This document shows positions 1 through 7,633 of a stretch of DNA of 64,000 nucleotides, one piece after another. The stretch comes from Chitinophaga sp. H8 (GTDB taxonomy: Bacteria; Bacteroidota; Bacteroidia; Chitinophagales; Chitinophagaceae), in assembly GCF_040567655.1 (NCBI RefSeq), contig NZ_JBEXAC010000002.1, positions 2,816,906 to 2,880,905 on the forward strand. The letters are read 5' to 3'. Made by a program: the position numbers and the translations under genes. The notes beneath the pieces were generated by a model that made no database searches, was not told the origin of the DNA, and saw only the letters and a program-made list of their open reading frames with translations. Every line of letters begins with the position of its first letter. Within the stretch, counting starts at the first letter, position 1.

Positions 1-2
1 TC

Positions 3-77
3 CAGGGGCGCGGGAGCAATAAGGAAAATATTTCGAGGCAAAACAAAGCATTTAAGAAATTTAAACGGGGATTGTAA
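3..77 (+). CDS. Possible 3' end of an upstream tra-region gene (partial)
   Basis: A reading frame enters from the left edge and ends at TAA 75-77, giving a short basic tail (ends KKFKRGL). In Bacteroidetes conjugative elements the gene before traG is often traF (VirB3-like, DUF4133), but 24 residues cannot establish that, and another frame is also open up to base 84. Treat as a placeholder for a truncated gene. Confidence 0.22.
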   Translation, partial: QGRGSNKENISRQNKAFKKFKRGL

Positions 78-89
78 ACCATAAAACAG

Positions 90-884
90 ATGCGTAAGAT
101 CAACGGCAAAGCACCATTTTCCAAATTGGAAAGGGGTTATCCCCATCAGGTTGTTTTCTTCGGCAATACCCCGTTTGAAATTCATGACCGGAAAAAGAAG
201 TTCGTAGAATTTGGTCGTCGTGAGAATATCATAGATCAACGGCAACTCAGGCGCCGTGGGGACAAATATGTATTTGTGTTTGACCGCAAACAGGGAAGAT
301 TGGTCGAAGATCCTGTTGAGGTAAAGGAAGGGTATGAGCAAATTACCGTGCCTTTTTTTATCGCGCAGCTAAAGGCACAGATTTCCGATCTGTGGGAACT
401 GAATCGCACGAACCAGGTATTTAAAGAACTGGGCTACGGGGTTCATCTGGCAGATGCTTACCTCATAGAATGTTACCAGGGAAGGCCGGTGGAATATGAT
501 TTGGAAGGGACGATTTTCAGGTTAGATGTGAAACGCGGCTGCTTGATCCAAAAGGACAATGAGCAAAATGTCATAGACTTATTAGAAATGCCCTGTGCGC
601 CGATCAGCGGTTATGAGCTGATGTATGATCCTGGGAATAAAAATATAGATACAGGCGACCCTGTGGCTAATACCTCAAAACTCATATTCTTTGATCAAAT
701 GGTAAACTGTGACCCTTTGGGCATGGCAAAAAAATATGACATCAGCATCTCGCGGCTACCAGATCTGGACATGTATTTAAACTCACCGGAAACGGTCAGT
801 TATTGTCAGAAGTTTAACGGTGATCTGAAGGAGATCAAAAGTTTGGAAAAGCCAAATTCAAAAAGGTCGCAAATGAGGCGATAA
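90..884 (+). CDS. Unrecognised element protein upstream of traG
   Basis: A 264-residue soluble protein with no signal peptide or membrane segment. I do not recognise the family. It begins with a basic stretch (MRKINGKAPFSKLERGYPHQ), has a charged middle, and has an aromatic/acidic C-terminal half. The ATG at 90 follows an AT-rich leader. It stands directly before traG and shares its direction, so it is probably co-transcribed with the conjugation genes. It does not resemble the KGY-family proteins further along. Function unknown; the transfer-region location is the only clue. Confidence 0.7.
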   Translation: MRKINGKAPFSKLERGYPHQVVFFGNTPFEIHDRKKKFVEFGRRENIIDQRQLRRRGDKYVFVFDRKQGRLVEDPVEVKEGYEQITVPFFIAQLKAQISDLWELNRTNQVFKELGYGVHLADAYLIECYQGRPVEYDLEGTIFRLDVKRGCLIQKDNEQNVIDLLEMPCAPISGYELMYDPGNKNIDTGDPVANTSKLIFFDQMVNCDPLGMAKKYDISISRLPDLDMYLNSPETVSYCQKFNGDLKEIKSLEKPNSKRSQMRR

Positions 885-925
885 CTAACAACGGCAATTG
901 TGCCACTAAGTGAAAATGATAAGTG

Positions 926-2293
926 ATGGAAGATAAGTGGATGAATGAAATGATGCCCATAATGGGCGTGGAACACGACCTGATCGTGTCCAAACAGGGA
1001 GATGTGACCCTGGTATACAAAGCCGAACTACCTGAACTCTTTACTTTGAGTAATGAGGACTATGAAGCCTTTCATCAGAACTGGGTGAAAGCAATTAAGG
1101 TACTTCCTAAGTTTTCGGTATTCCATAAACAGGATTGGTTTCTGGATAAAAAATTTGATCCGGAATTTGAAGGCAAAAACGATCATGAACCCAGTAGCTT
1201 TTTAAATCATTCCAGTAACAGGTTTTTTAATGAGCGTCCGTTTCTGGACCATACCTGTTACCTGTACCTGACTAAAAAGCCCCAGGGTCGCAAGTTAAGC
1301 AGTTCTGTGTTTTCAAACCTACTGCGCCCGTCCATTGTGCCTGATCAGACGGTAAAAGCCGGAGCCTTGCAGGATTTTCTGGATTGCTGCGGACAGTTTA
1401 AAAGGATTCTGGAAGACAGTGGTTTTGTGAAGATAAACAGGGTTGGCGGAGATGATCTGGTGAGTCACAGCAGAAAGATGGGACTGATTGAGCGGTATTG
1501 TTCTCTGGCAGAGAACGAAAATGATCTTTTGGTCAAGGACATCAGGTTTGATGATGGTATCCAGGTTGGAGATCAACATGTACAGATTTATACCCTGGGG
1601 GATGCCATTGATCTTCCTGCGTTGTGTGGTTCACGGATCAATTATGACCGCTATAGTAGTGATCGTACAAAATTCAGTGTTGGTTTTGCCTCTACACTGG
1701 GTCAACTGCTGGCCTGCTCCCATATTTATAACCAGTTCATATTTATAGAGGATGCAGCTAAAACCATCCAAAAGCTGGAAACAAAAAGGCTTCGTTTACA
1801 ATCCTTGTCCGCTTACTCGCGCGAAAATCTGATCTCACGCGATTCTACGAATGATTTTTTAAATGAGGCGATTTCAGAAGGTCGTCTGCCGGTTCGTGCG
1901 CACTTCAACATCATGGTGTGGACTTCGAATAAGGAAGAGTTGAAAGACCTCAAAAACCTGGTCAGTTCTGCCCTTGCACAAATGGATGCGGTGGCGAAAC
2001 TGGAAACAGCGGGTGCCCCGCAGATCTTTTGGGCGGGCATTCCGGGAAACGGCGCAGGTTTTCCATCGAACGATTGTTTTGATACATTTTTAGAACAAAG
2101 CACCTGCTTTCTGAACCTGGAAACCAGCTACCGCAATTCGGTCAGTCCCTTCGGCATTCGTTTGGGCGACCGATTGACCGGACGGCCTGTACATGTAGAC
2201 CTGAGTGATGAGCCTATGAAAAGGGGTTGGATCACTTCGCGTAACCGTTTTATCCTCGGGCCTTCCGGGGGTGACCGGGTCATTTTTAATTAA
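926..2293 (+). CDS. traG: TraG (VirB4-like conjugation ATPase), N-terminal half, stopped at the P-loop
   Basis: This is the N-terminal part of the VirB4-type ATPase that powers the Bacteroidetes type IV conjugation apparatus. I recognise the family from the overall sequence, including the segment leading into SRNRFILGPSG. In intact TraG the next residues are SGKSFF, completing Walker A (GxxxxGKS). Here the frame instead reads seven foreign codons (GDRVIFN) and stops at TAA 2291-2293. The next frame begins with the ATG at 2294 and resumes with SGKSFFTNH. The two halves sum to about 840 residues, the normal TraG length, and neither shows other decay. The ATG at 926 is preferred to the GTG at 923. 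Either the gene is broken by a small palindromic insert or the insert is bypassed during translation. Confidence 0.9.
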   Translation: MEDKWMNEMMPIMGVEHDLIVSKQGDVTLVYKAELPELFTLSNEDYEAFHQNWVKAIKVLPKFSVFHKQDWFLDKKFDPEFEGKNDHEPSSFLNHSSNRFFNERPFLDHTCYLYLTKKPQGRKLSSSVFSNLLRPSIVPDQTVKAGALQDFLDCCGQFKRILEDSGFVKINRVGGDDLVSHSRKMGLIERYCSLAENENDLLVKDIRFDDGIQVGDQHVQIYTLGDAIDLPALCGSRINYDRYSSDRTKFSVGFASTLGQLLACSHIYNQFIFIEDAAKTIQKLETKRLRLQSLSAYSRENLISRDSTNDFLNEAISEGRLPVRAHFNIMVWTSNKEELKDLKNLVSSALAQMDAVAKLETAGAPQIFWAGIPGNGAGFPSNDCFDTFLEQSTCFLNLETSYRNSVSPFGIRLGDRLTGRPVHVDLSDEPMKRGWITSRNRFILGPSGGDRVIFN

Positions 2294-2320
2294 ATGGCCC
2301 GGTCACCCTTGAACATTGGA
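2270..2320 (+). other. 51-nt hairpin insert splitting the traG Walker A motif
   Basis: The insert lies between codon GGG 2267-2269 (Gly of GPSG) and TCA 2321-2323 (Ser of SGKS). Bases 2269-2285 and 2292-2308 are complementary over 17 bp, with one G-U wobble (2280/2297) and a 6-nt loop. The in-frame stop TAA 2291-2293 lies at the loop/3' arm junction and is followed at once by ATG. The insert is a multiple of three. Removing it restores GPSGSGKS exactly. Codon GGA 2318-2320 could serve as a landing site matching the GGG glycine codon before the hairpin. These are the formal parts of a translational bypass (as in T4 gene 60), but a plain disruptive palindrome is equally compatible with the DNA. 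Confidence 0.85.
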
Positions 2321-3454
2321 TCAGGAAAAAGTTTTTTCACCAATCACCTGTGCAGGAGTTATTACGAGCAGGGAACACATATTGTGCTCGTGGACGTGGG
2401 GCATTCCTACAGGGGACTTTGCGATATGGTGAATGGTTATTATTTCAGTTATTCAGAGCAAAATCCGATTAAGTTCAACCCATTCTTTATTGGGGAGGGA
2501 GATTACCTGGATACGGAAACCAAAGAATCGATTAAAACCCTTTTGGTAGCGCTTTGGAAGTCGGATACGGAGGACTATAAACGTTCGGAATATGTGGCGC
2601 TGAGTAATGCGATCACCGGTTATTATGAAAATCTGGATGTCCATGCAGAAATATTCCCTTCTTTCAACACCTTCTATGAGTATGTGAGAGATGATTTTGC
2701 ACCGCTATTAGAATCGCAAAAAGTCAAAGAGAAGGACTTTGATATCAACAACTTCCTTTACGTGTTACGGCCATACTATGCCGGTGGGGAGTATGATTTT
2801 TTACTCAATGCAACGGAGAATTTAAACTTGTTGCAGGAAAGGCTGGTGATTTTTGAAATTGATGCGATCAAGGATCATCCCATTTTGTTTCCGGTTTGCA
2901 CGATTATTTGTATGCAGGTGTTCATCAACAAGATGCGCAAACTTAAAGGGATCAGAAAAATGATTTTGATCGAAGAGGCATGGAAAGCGCTGATGAAGGA
3001 AGGTTTCGCAGAATACATTAAGTACTTGTTTAAGACTGTCAGAAAGTTTTTTGGGGAGGCCATTGTGGTGACGCAGGAAGTGGAAGATATCATCTCTTCA
3101 CCGATTGTCAAACAGGCGATCATTAACAATAGCGACTGTAAGATCCTGCTTGACCAAAGTAAATATCAAAACAAATTTGATCAGATACAGGATCTGCTGG
3201 GGCTAACGGAGAAAGAAAAAGCCCTGGTGTTATCGGTGAATAAGGCCAACGACCCGACCAAAAAATACAAAGAGGTATTTATCTCTTTAGGCGGGGTGAT
3301 GTCCAAAGTATATCGTACAGAAGTGAGTCCGGAGGAGTACTTGAGTTATACAACCGAACAAACGGAAAAAGTAAAAGTTCAGGAATATGCTGAACGGTTT
3401 GGCAGCATCCAGCGAGGCATTGAAATCCTTGCCCGCGAACAGATGGACAATTAG
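2294..3454 (+). CDS. traG: TraG (VirB4-like conjugation ATPase), C-terminal ATPase half
   Basis: This frame carries the ATPase core of TraG: SGKSFFTNH at residues 10-18, the VDVGHS segment near 34-39, a Walker B-type strand MILIEEAW near 223-230, and the following VTQE segment near 260. The first nine residues (MARSPLNIG) come from the hairpin insert, so a protein started at ATG 2294 would have a Leu where Walker A needs its first Gly. Translation from this ATG is possible by stop-start coupling (TAAATG) but would give an N-terminally deleted protein without a proper P-loop. The body is otherwise uninterrupted to TAG 3452-3454, with no frameshifts, which suggests recent insertion or continuing selection. 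Confidence 0.88.
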   Translation: MARSPLNIGSGKSFFTNHLCRSYYEQGTHIVLVDVGHSYRGLCDMVNGYYFSYSEQNPIKFNPFFIGEGDYLDTETKESIKTLLVALWKSDTEDYKRSEYVALSNAITGYYENLDVHAEIFPSFNTFYEYVRDDFAPLLESQKVKEKDFDINNFLYVLRPYYAGGEYDFLLNATENLNLLQERLVIFEIDAIKDHPILFPVCTIICMQVFINKMRKLKGIRKMILIEEAWKALMKEGFAEYIKYLFKTVRKFFGEAIVVTQEVEDIISSPIVKQAIINNSDCKILLDQSKYQNKFDQIQDLLGLTEKEKALVLSVNKANDPTKKYKEVFISLGGVMSKVYRTEVSPEEYLSYTTEQTEKVKVQEYAERFGSIQRGIEILAREQMDN

Positions 3455-3481
3455 CAAAGCAGAAAGCAGTTAACCCAGACA

Positions 3482-4042
3482 ATGAATCCATGTGTGAAAC
3501 CAGATCCATTTAAACCTACCCGGCTTGTCAAGCAACAGCAGGTGCCCGCCCGGCAGGGCACTGCCGATGTTCAATTAAAAGAAATCGCTGAACGGCTTGC
3601 TGCTCACGGATATACCGGATTTGAGACGAATTGTGGTTTGCCGCTGGACGGCCAGGACCAAAGGCTGGCCTTGAAATACTTCAGTGATCTTGGGCGCGAT
3701 CGGTCTTGTGATGCAGGTAAATTCCCCCTGGAGGTTAGCCGGAAGAATTATGATATCAAAGGCACATCCTATCATGAAGTGGCTGTCCTGTTGCTTGATT
3801 ATTCACACCACCAGGGGGTATCTGTAAGCCAGGTCAGCCTGATCAGAATGTATGACTCGCTGGACTATGCTGCGGTGCATGTGGCTCTTAATTCGGGTGA
3901 GCTGGTCCCTTTTGACTGGGTGAAGGTAAAGTTGTCCCAGACGGATGATTTGCGGCGTAAAAAGGGAGAACAGGTCATGGAAAAATGCTTTGAAATAAAC
4001 ACGAACCCCGCCCTTAAGAAAAGAAATGGGATGGGCAGGTAA
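3482..4042 (+). CDS. KGY-family element protein 1
   Basis: A 186-residue soluble protein, the first of five neighbouring genes that share a recurrent pattern: a helix, then (K/H)GYxGxF, a run of 20-25 residues ending in an amphipathic helix with Tyr/Leu, then a beta-strand beginning FP. Here the pattern is AAHGYTGFETN near residue 40 and GKFPLEV near residue 80. Residues 1-30 are a Pro/Lys-rich extension. No catalytic motif is visible. The gene follows traG by 27 nt and is probably co-transcribed. Function unknown. Confidence 0.7.
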   Translation: MNPCVKPDPFKPTRLVKQQQVPARQGTADVQLKEIAERLAAHGYTGFETNCGLPLDGQDQRLALKYFSDLGRDRSCDAGKFPLEVSRKNYDIKGTSYHEVAVLLLDYSHHQGVSVSQVSLIRMYDSLDYAAVHVALNSGELVPFDWVKVKLSQTDDLRRKKGEQVMEKCFEINTNPALKKRNGMGR

Positions 4043-4109
4043 CTAATTGGTATCCGTGCAGACGGCGCCTGGAACATGCGCTGGGAATGGGAAGGAGAAG
4101 AGGAAGAAG

Positions 4110-4547
4110 ATGGAAAACGATGCAGAAGAATTTTTGAGGGGTGTGAATGATTTTGCCGCAAGCCTGGTAAAAAAAGGATACATCCGGTTTTTTATGACCA
4201 ATGGCGCTTATCCGGACCGACTTGCAGGAAGCCTGAAGCAATATCTTTTTGCATCGATGATGGGTGAGGAACCTGGAGTGGCTAAGGGGCTTTCCCTTAG
4301 AACTTACCTCAGCTGGGAAGGGGATCAAAAGGAATCGGTAGAGGTCTATTTTAAAGTTGGCCTTGAGGGTCAATATAAACTCCTGGTGAAAAGTATGGAG
4401 ATCCTTAAAATTGACCAATTCCGGTCTGTGTTGGACCGGGTGATGATCGTGCCAATAACCGAAAAAGATATTCCGACCTGCCGTCAGGCATTAAGGTTAA
4501 TTGATCCCATAAGAGCGGTAAAACCCCGACATAAAATTAGAGTATGA
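4110..4547 (+). CDS. KGY-family element protein 2
   Basis: A 145-residue protein with the family signature LVKKGYIRFFMTNG near residues 18-31, followed by a long amphipathic helix (RLAGSLKQYL) and a strand-rich half. The frame is open upstream to a TTG at 4047, but that start would add a low-complexity Lys-rich leader. The ATG at 4110 begins exactly where the homologous helix starts in the sister proteins and is preceded by a purine-rich stretch. The tail is basic (KPRHKIRV), as in the other members. Function unknown. Confidence 0.65.
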   Translation: MENDAEEFLRGVNDFAASLVKKGYIRFFMTNGAYPDRLAGSLKQYLFASMMGEEPGVAKGLSLRTYLSWEGDQKESVEVYFKVGLEGQYKLLVKSMEILKIDQFRSVLDRVMIVPITEKDIPTCRQALRLIDPIRAVKPRHKIRV

Positions 4548-4590
4548 TATCAGCAGTGAATTGCTGAAGTGAGGAAATATATATTGAAAA

Positions 4591-4597
4591 AGGAGGT
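4591..4597 (+). promoter_or_regulatory. Shine-Dalgarno sequence setting the traI start
   Basis: AGGAGGT lies 4 nt before GTG 4602. Shine-Dalgarno sequences are usually weak or absent in this phylum. This one argues for GTG 4602 rather than GTG 4569 as the traI start, and the resulting protein begins with a clean signal peptide. Confidence 0.6.
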
Positions 4598-4601
4598 GAA
4601 T

Positions 4602-5276
4602 GTGAAAAAGATAATTGTGATGATGATGCTCCTTGTGGGACTAATTACTATGCCCACTCAAAAAGCACACGCGATCTGGTGGGTGGTGGTCAAAGCAGCG
4701 GTAAAAAAAGCAATCCTTGCTGCCGACCTTGCGATCCAGCGCCAGCAAAATAAGGTGATATGGTTGCAGAACGCGCAGAAAACCATTGAGAATGCCATGT
4801 CAAAGCTCAAATTGGAGGAAATTTCGGACTGGACAGAAAAGCAGCGGAGTTTGTATAAAAACTACTTCGAAGAATTAAACAAGGTAAAGACCATTATTAC
4901 CTATTACAAACGCATCAAAGAGATTGGTGAAAAACAGCTTCAATTGGTGAACGAATATAAAAGGGCATGGAGCCTGATTCGTGATGATAAACATTTCAGG
5001 CCGGAGGAAATCAGTTATATCGCCCGCGTCTATCAGGGTATACTGGAGGAAACAGTCAATAATGTAGAGCAGCTGACGATGGTGGTCAATTCATTTTCGA
5101 CCACCATGAGCGATGCAAAAAGGCTGGCTATTATCGGCGCAGCAGGTGACCAGGTGGATCAGAATTACGCTGATTTGAAACGGTTTAATTCGGAGAATTA
5201 TCTTCTTTCTTTATCCCGTTCAAAAAATGAAATAGAGGCCCGGCAGCTAAGGGTTTTGTATGGCATTCAACAGTAG
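4602..5276 (+). CDS. traI: TraI-family conjugal transfer protein, exported
   Basis: A 224-residue protein recognised as the Bacteroidetes TraI type (DUF4141-like). It has an N-terminal signal peptide ending near AHA, then a long, mostly helical region. Family-typical segments are IQRQQNKVIWLQNAQ, ISDWTEKQRSLYKNYF and MSDAKRLAI, and it ends in the short tail VLYGIQQ. It is thought to act in the periplasmic part of the mating apparatus. A GTG start with a strong upstream AGGAGG is used. Normally TraI is close to TraG and TraJ; here KGY-family and other genes separate them. Identity is secure; the precise role of the family is not known in detail. Confidence 0.85.
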   Translation: MKKIIVMMMLLVGLITMPTQKAHAIWWVVVKAAVKKAILAADLAIQRQQNKVIWLQNAQKTIENAMSKLKLEEISDWTEKQRSLYKNYFEELNKVKTIITYYKRIKEIGEKQLQLVNEYKRAWSLIRDDKHFRPEEISYIARVYQGILEETVNNVEQLTMVVNSFSTTMSDAKRLAIIGAAGDQVDQNYADLKRFNSENYLLSLSRSKNEIEARQLRVLYGIQQ

Positions 5277-5343
5277 AGTGATCTAGGCCAGCTATAATTC
5301 AATGCCAAAGGAACATACATCAATCTGAAAATTATTACAGGAT

Positions 5344-5970
5344 ATGAAAATGGAGTTGAAAAATGTCAAGTATAATGCTGCGCTGACGCGCAAGTGTTAT
5401 GCCTTTGAGGCAAGGCTTTATCTGGATGACAAATATGTAGCGGATGTAAGCAATAATGGCCTGAATGTGCAGTGTAAGATCAAGGCGAAAAGTGACCAGG
5501 ATCTGCAAAGCATTAAAAAGGCAGAAACAGAATGTGCTGCAATGACGCCTGCGCGGCAGGCAGAACCTGACTTTAAAGGCTTTTATAATCTGGCAATTTA
5601 TACCAGTATGCTCATGGTTGGGCATATGAACAAACTTGATATTCAGCGGGCGCAAAGAAAGGTTGATAAAAAAATGGTCAACAGTATCGTATGGGGCAAT
5701 CTGGAAGAAAGGTTCTGGAATGTCCCGTTTGAAAAGCCCGTGACTGAAATGTTGAACAATGCTGCTGACCGGGAGCTGCTAGTGTATGCGATTAAGACCT
5801 ACGCAATGGACGATCTGGCTGATGGCGCTAAAATGCTCAATACCAATCTTCCGGAAGACATCTATAAAATGGCCGGGCTTAGTCCAGGACAATACCTGCC
5901 TGCGCAAGAACAAAATGAAAAGCCGGAGGAAAAAATTAAAGTCAGAAGGAGTAAAGGACATGGGCTTTAA
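5344..5970 (+). CDS. DGKYxADVSN-domain element protein A
   Basis: A 208-residue soluble protein that is a diverged copy of its downstream neighbour. Both begin M-K-(M/I)-E-L-K, then about ten residues on a cysteine/alanine-aromatic strand (CYAFEARLYLDDKY), then VADVSNNG. Both end with a conserved KMLNTNLPEDI segment and a basic tail. The N-terminal part resembles small proteins of plasmids, phages and conjugative elements in this phylum that have a 'YVDGKxxAxVSNDG' strand pair; that is from memory and no function is attached to them. No catalytic residues stand out. Confidence 0.7.
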   Translation: MKMELKNVKYNAALTRKCYAFEARLYLDDKYVADVSNNGLNVQCKIKAKSDQDLQSIKKAETECAAMTPARQAEPDFKGFYNLAIYTSMLMVGHMNKLDIQRAQRKVDKKMVNSIVWGNLEERFWNVPFEKPVTEMLNNAADRELLVYAIKTYAMDDLADGAKMLNTNLPEDIYKMAGLSPGQYLPAQEQNEKPEEKIKVRRSKGHGL

Positions 5971-6015
5971 ATTGATATTACAGTAGATAAACTTTAAATC
6001 GGATAAATCAAAGTC

Positions 6016-6651
6016 ATGAAAATTGAATTGAAAAGCATTGATTATAATAAATCCCTGAGCGAATCGGCATATGCTTTTGCTGCGAAAATTTACATAGATG
6101 GAAAATATATCGCTGATGTAAGTAACCGTGGGAGGGATATGGTCAATACGATTGAACCAATAAAACCTGAATCGGTTGCAGTCTTAAAACAGGCGGAGAA
6201 ATTTTGTGCCAGTCATTATGGGCAAAGACAACCTGCAGAGCAAGATCTTACCGCCTACCTGTACCTGGAACAATACGTAGATGCCTTAATGCTGGAGCAT
6301 TTAAACCGAAAGAATGACCAGAAGATGGACAAGGAGATTAAAATAAGGATGCTCAATGGTTTGGTGTATGGTAATAAAGAGGGGACTTGCGAAATTATAA
6401 GGTTTAAATATTCGATGCAAGAGATCCTTGCTTCTTCTAATGGACCAGAAGTCCTGCTACAAAAGTTAAGGGAAGAGGTATTGCCGGAATTAAAAAAGGG
6501 GGACAAATTGTTAAATACCAATGTTCCTGAAGCGCTGATCCTTCAGGCTGGATTTAAGCCTGACCAATATGTGAAACCGGGCTTCACGGAATCACCCCAA
6601 AATAACATTAAGCCTACGGTTGCAGTCAGAAAAAAGCCGTGGCGCCTTTAA
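6016..6651 (+). CDS. DGKYxADVSN-domain element protein B
   Basis: A 211-residue paralogue of the preceding gene. It starts MKIELKSIDYNKSLSE, continues with AFAAKIYIDGKYIADVSN near residues 20-38, has a helical middle, and carries KLLNTNVPEALILQAG near residue 165, matching the same segment of protein A. The two genes are tandem, 45 nt apart, and probably arose by duplication followed by long divergence, since most positions outside the shared segments differ. Function unknown. Confidence 0.7.
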   Translation: MKIELKSIDYNKSLSESAYAFAAKIYIDGKYIADVSNRGRDMVNTIEPIKPESVAVLKQAEKFCASHYGQRQPAEQDLTAYLYLEQYVDALMLEHLNRKNDQKMDKEIKIRMLNGLVYGNKEGTCEIIRFKYSMQEILASSNGPEVLLQKLREEVLPELKKGDKLLNTNVPEALILQAGFKPDQYVKPGFTESPQNNIKPTVAVRKKPWRL

Positions 6652-6726
6652 GAAAATGAGCTGCAAGAGTTACCCTGAAGTGAACGTTTAACCCTGGAGA
6701 AGAAAAAGTTATAGAGAACAAGAACG

Positions 6727-7149
6727 ATGAAAAAGATCTATCAATCTATTGATGAACTTGTGCGGTTTTTACAGCGTAAAGGCTATGATGGCTTATTTTT
6801 CTTACAGGGAAAAGGGCCAGAGAAATTGGAGGATTTGCTGAAAGGCTATATGGATATGGCTATTGCTGACCCGATGACGGTTGCGCTTCCTGTAAATGTA
6901 TATTCGATTACCTCACTGGCAGATCAAAATGGTAAGTATAACCGGTGTGTACTGGAGATAGATTATAATTCCAGGGATAAAGTTCATGTGAAATTCTATG
7001 AACTCCAGTTGATTGGTGAGGGTGAAAAGTACCCTGTTTTCCGGCATGTGCATGAAATAAAACACCGCTCCGAAATACCAGAAAAAACGAATGGGATCAA
7101 GATGGTCGCCAAATCCATCACCCGAAGCAAAAAGAGGTATAGGTATTAG
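6727..7149 (+). CDS. KGY-family element protein 3
   Basis: A 140-residue protein with the signature FLQRKGYDGLFFLQGKG near residues 14-30, then an amphipathic helix (LEDLLKGYMDMA), then strands ALPVNVYSI and CVLEIDYN, and a strongly basic tail (SITRSKKRYRY). The order matches the other KGY genes. The leader before the ATG contains a GTTTAACCC motif that recurs before several genes of this segment. No membrane segment or signal peptide. Function unknown. Confidence 0.7.
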   Translation: MKKIYQSIDELVRFLQRKGYDGLFFLQGKGPEKLEDLLKGYMDMAIADPMTVALPVNVYSITSLADQNGKYNRCVLEIDYNSRDKVHVKFYELQLIGEGEKYPVFRHVHEIKHRSEIPEKTNGIKMVAKSITRSKKRYRY

Positions 7150-7191
7150 TTCGCTTGTCAGCATAGGGAAAGATTCAAAAAAGGTAATAAA

Positions 7192-7596
7192 ATGCTTAGG
7201 AACAGTGAACAGCAAATTGATGCAATTGTAAAGGGAATTAAAGCAAAGGGCTACGTTGGATGGTTTTGGGAGAAAGGTAGAATTGTAGATCTTTCCGAAG
7301 CGCTGACTAATGTTTGTATACGGGGATTTTCATCCTTACAGTTGCAAACCTTTGTGCAGTTTGAAGAATCGGATACAAAGGCCCTTCTATGCAAATTTAA
7401 CTTTGAAAACACGCGGCTGCATGGAATTCGTCTTAGACAGTTCACAGTTGAACAACGTAACACAAATCAGGCAAAATTACTGGTCGCACATACCATTAAT
7501 ATTAATCGCCTGTCAGATATACCCAATAAGCCTTCTGTTGTTGAGCGGATCAATGGTCCTAATATGAGGGTCAAAAAATCGCGTTACCGGATCTAG
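7192..7596 (+). CDS. KGY-family element protein 4
   Basis: A 134-residue member of the same family: IKAKGYVGWFWEKG near residues 16-29, then LSEALTNVC, a strand-rich middle, the segment INRLSDIPNKP near residue 105, and a basic end (RVKKSRYRI) nearly identical in character to protein 3 (SKKRYRY). The shared late segment (EIP/DIP plus N-K) shows that genes 3 and 4 are homologous along their whole length. Separated from gene 3 by 42 nt. Function unknown. Confidence 0.68.
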   Translation: MLRNSEQQIDAIVKGIKAKGYVGWFWEKGRIVDLSEALTNVCIRGFSSLQLQTFVQFEESDTKALLCKFNFENTRLHGIRLRQFTVEQRNTNQAKLLVAHTININRLSDIPNKPSVVERINGPNMRVKKSRYRI

Positions 7597-7633
7597 TAGA
7601 ATACAAATGGAGTTAACCCTAATAGGATAAATA

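Noticed and set aside
926..3454. Reading the two traG halves as two normal separate genes.
   Set aside because: The family's P-loop is split exactly between them and the junction is a palindromic insert, so they are one gene interrupted.
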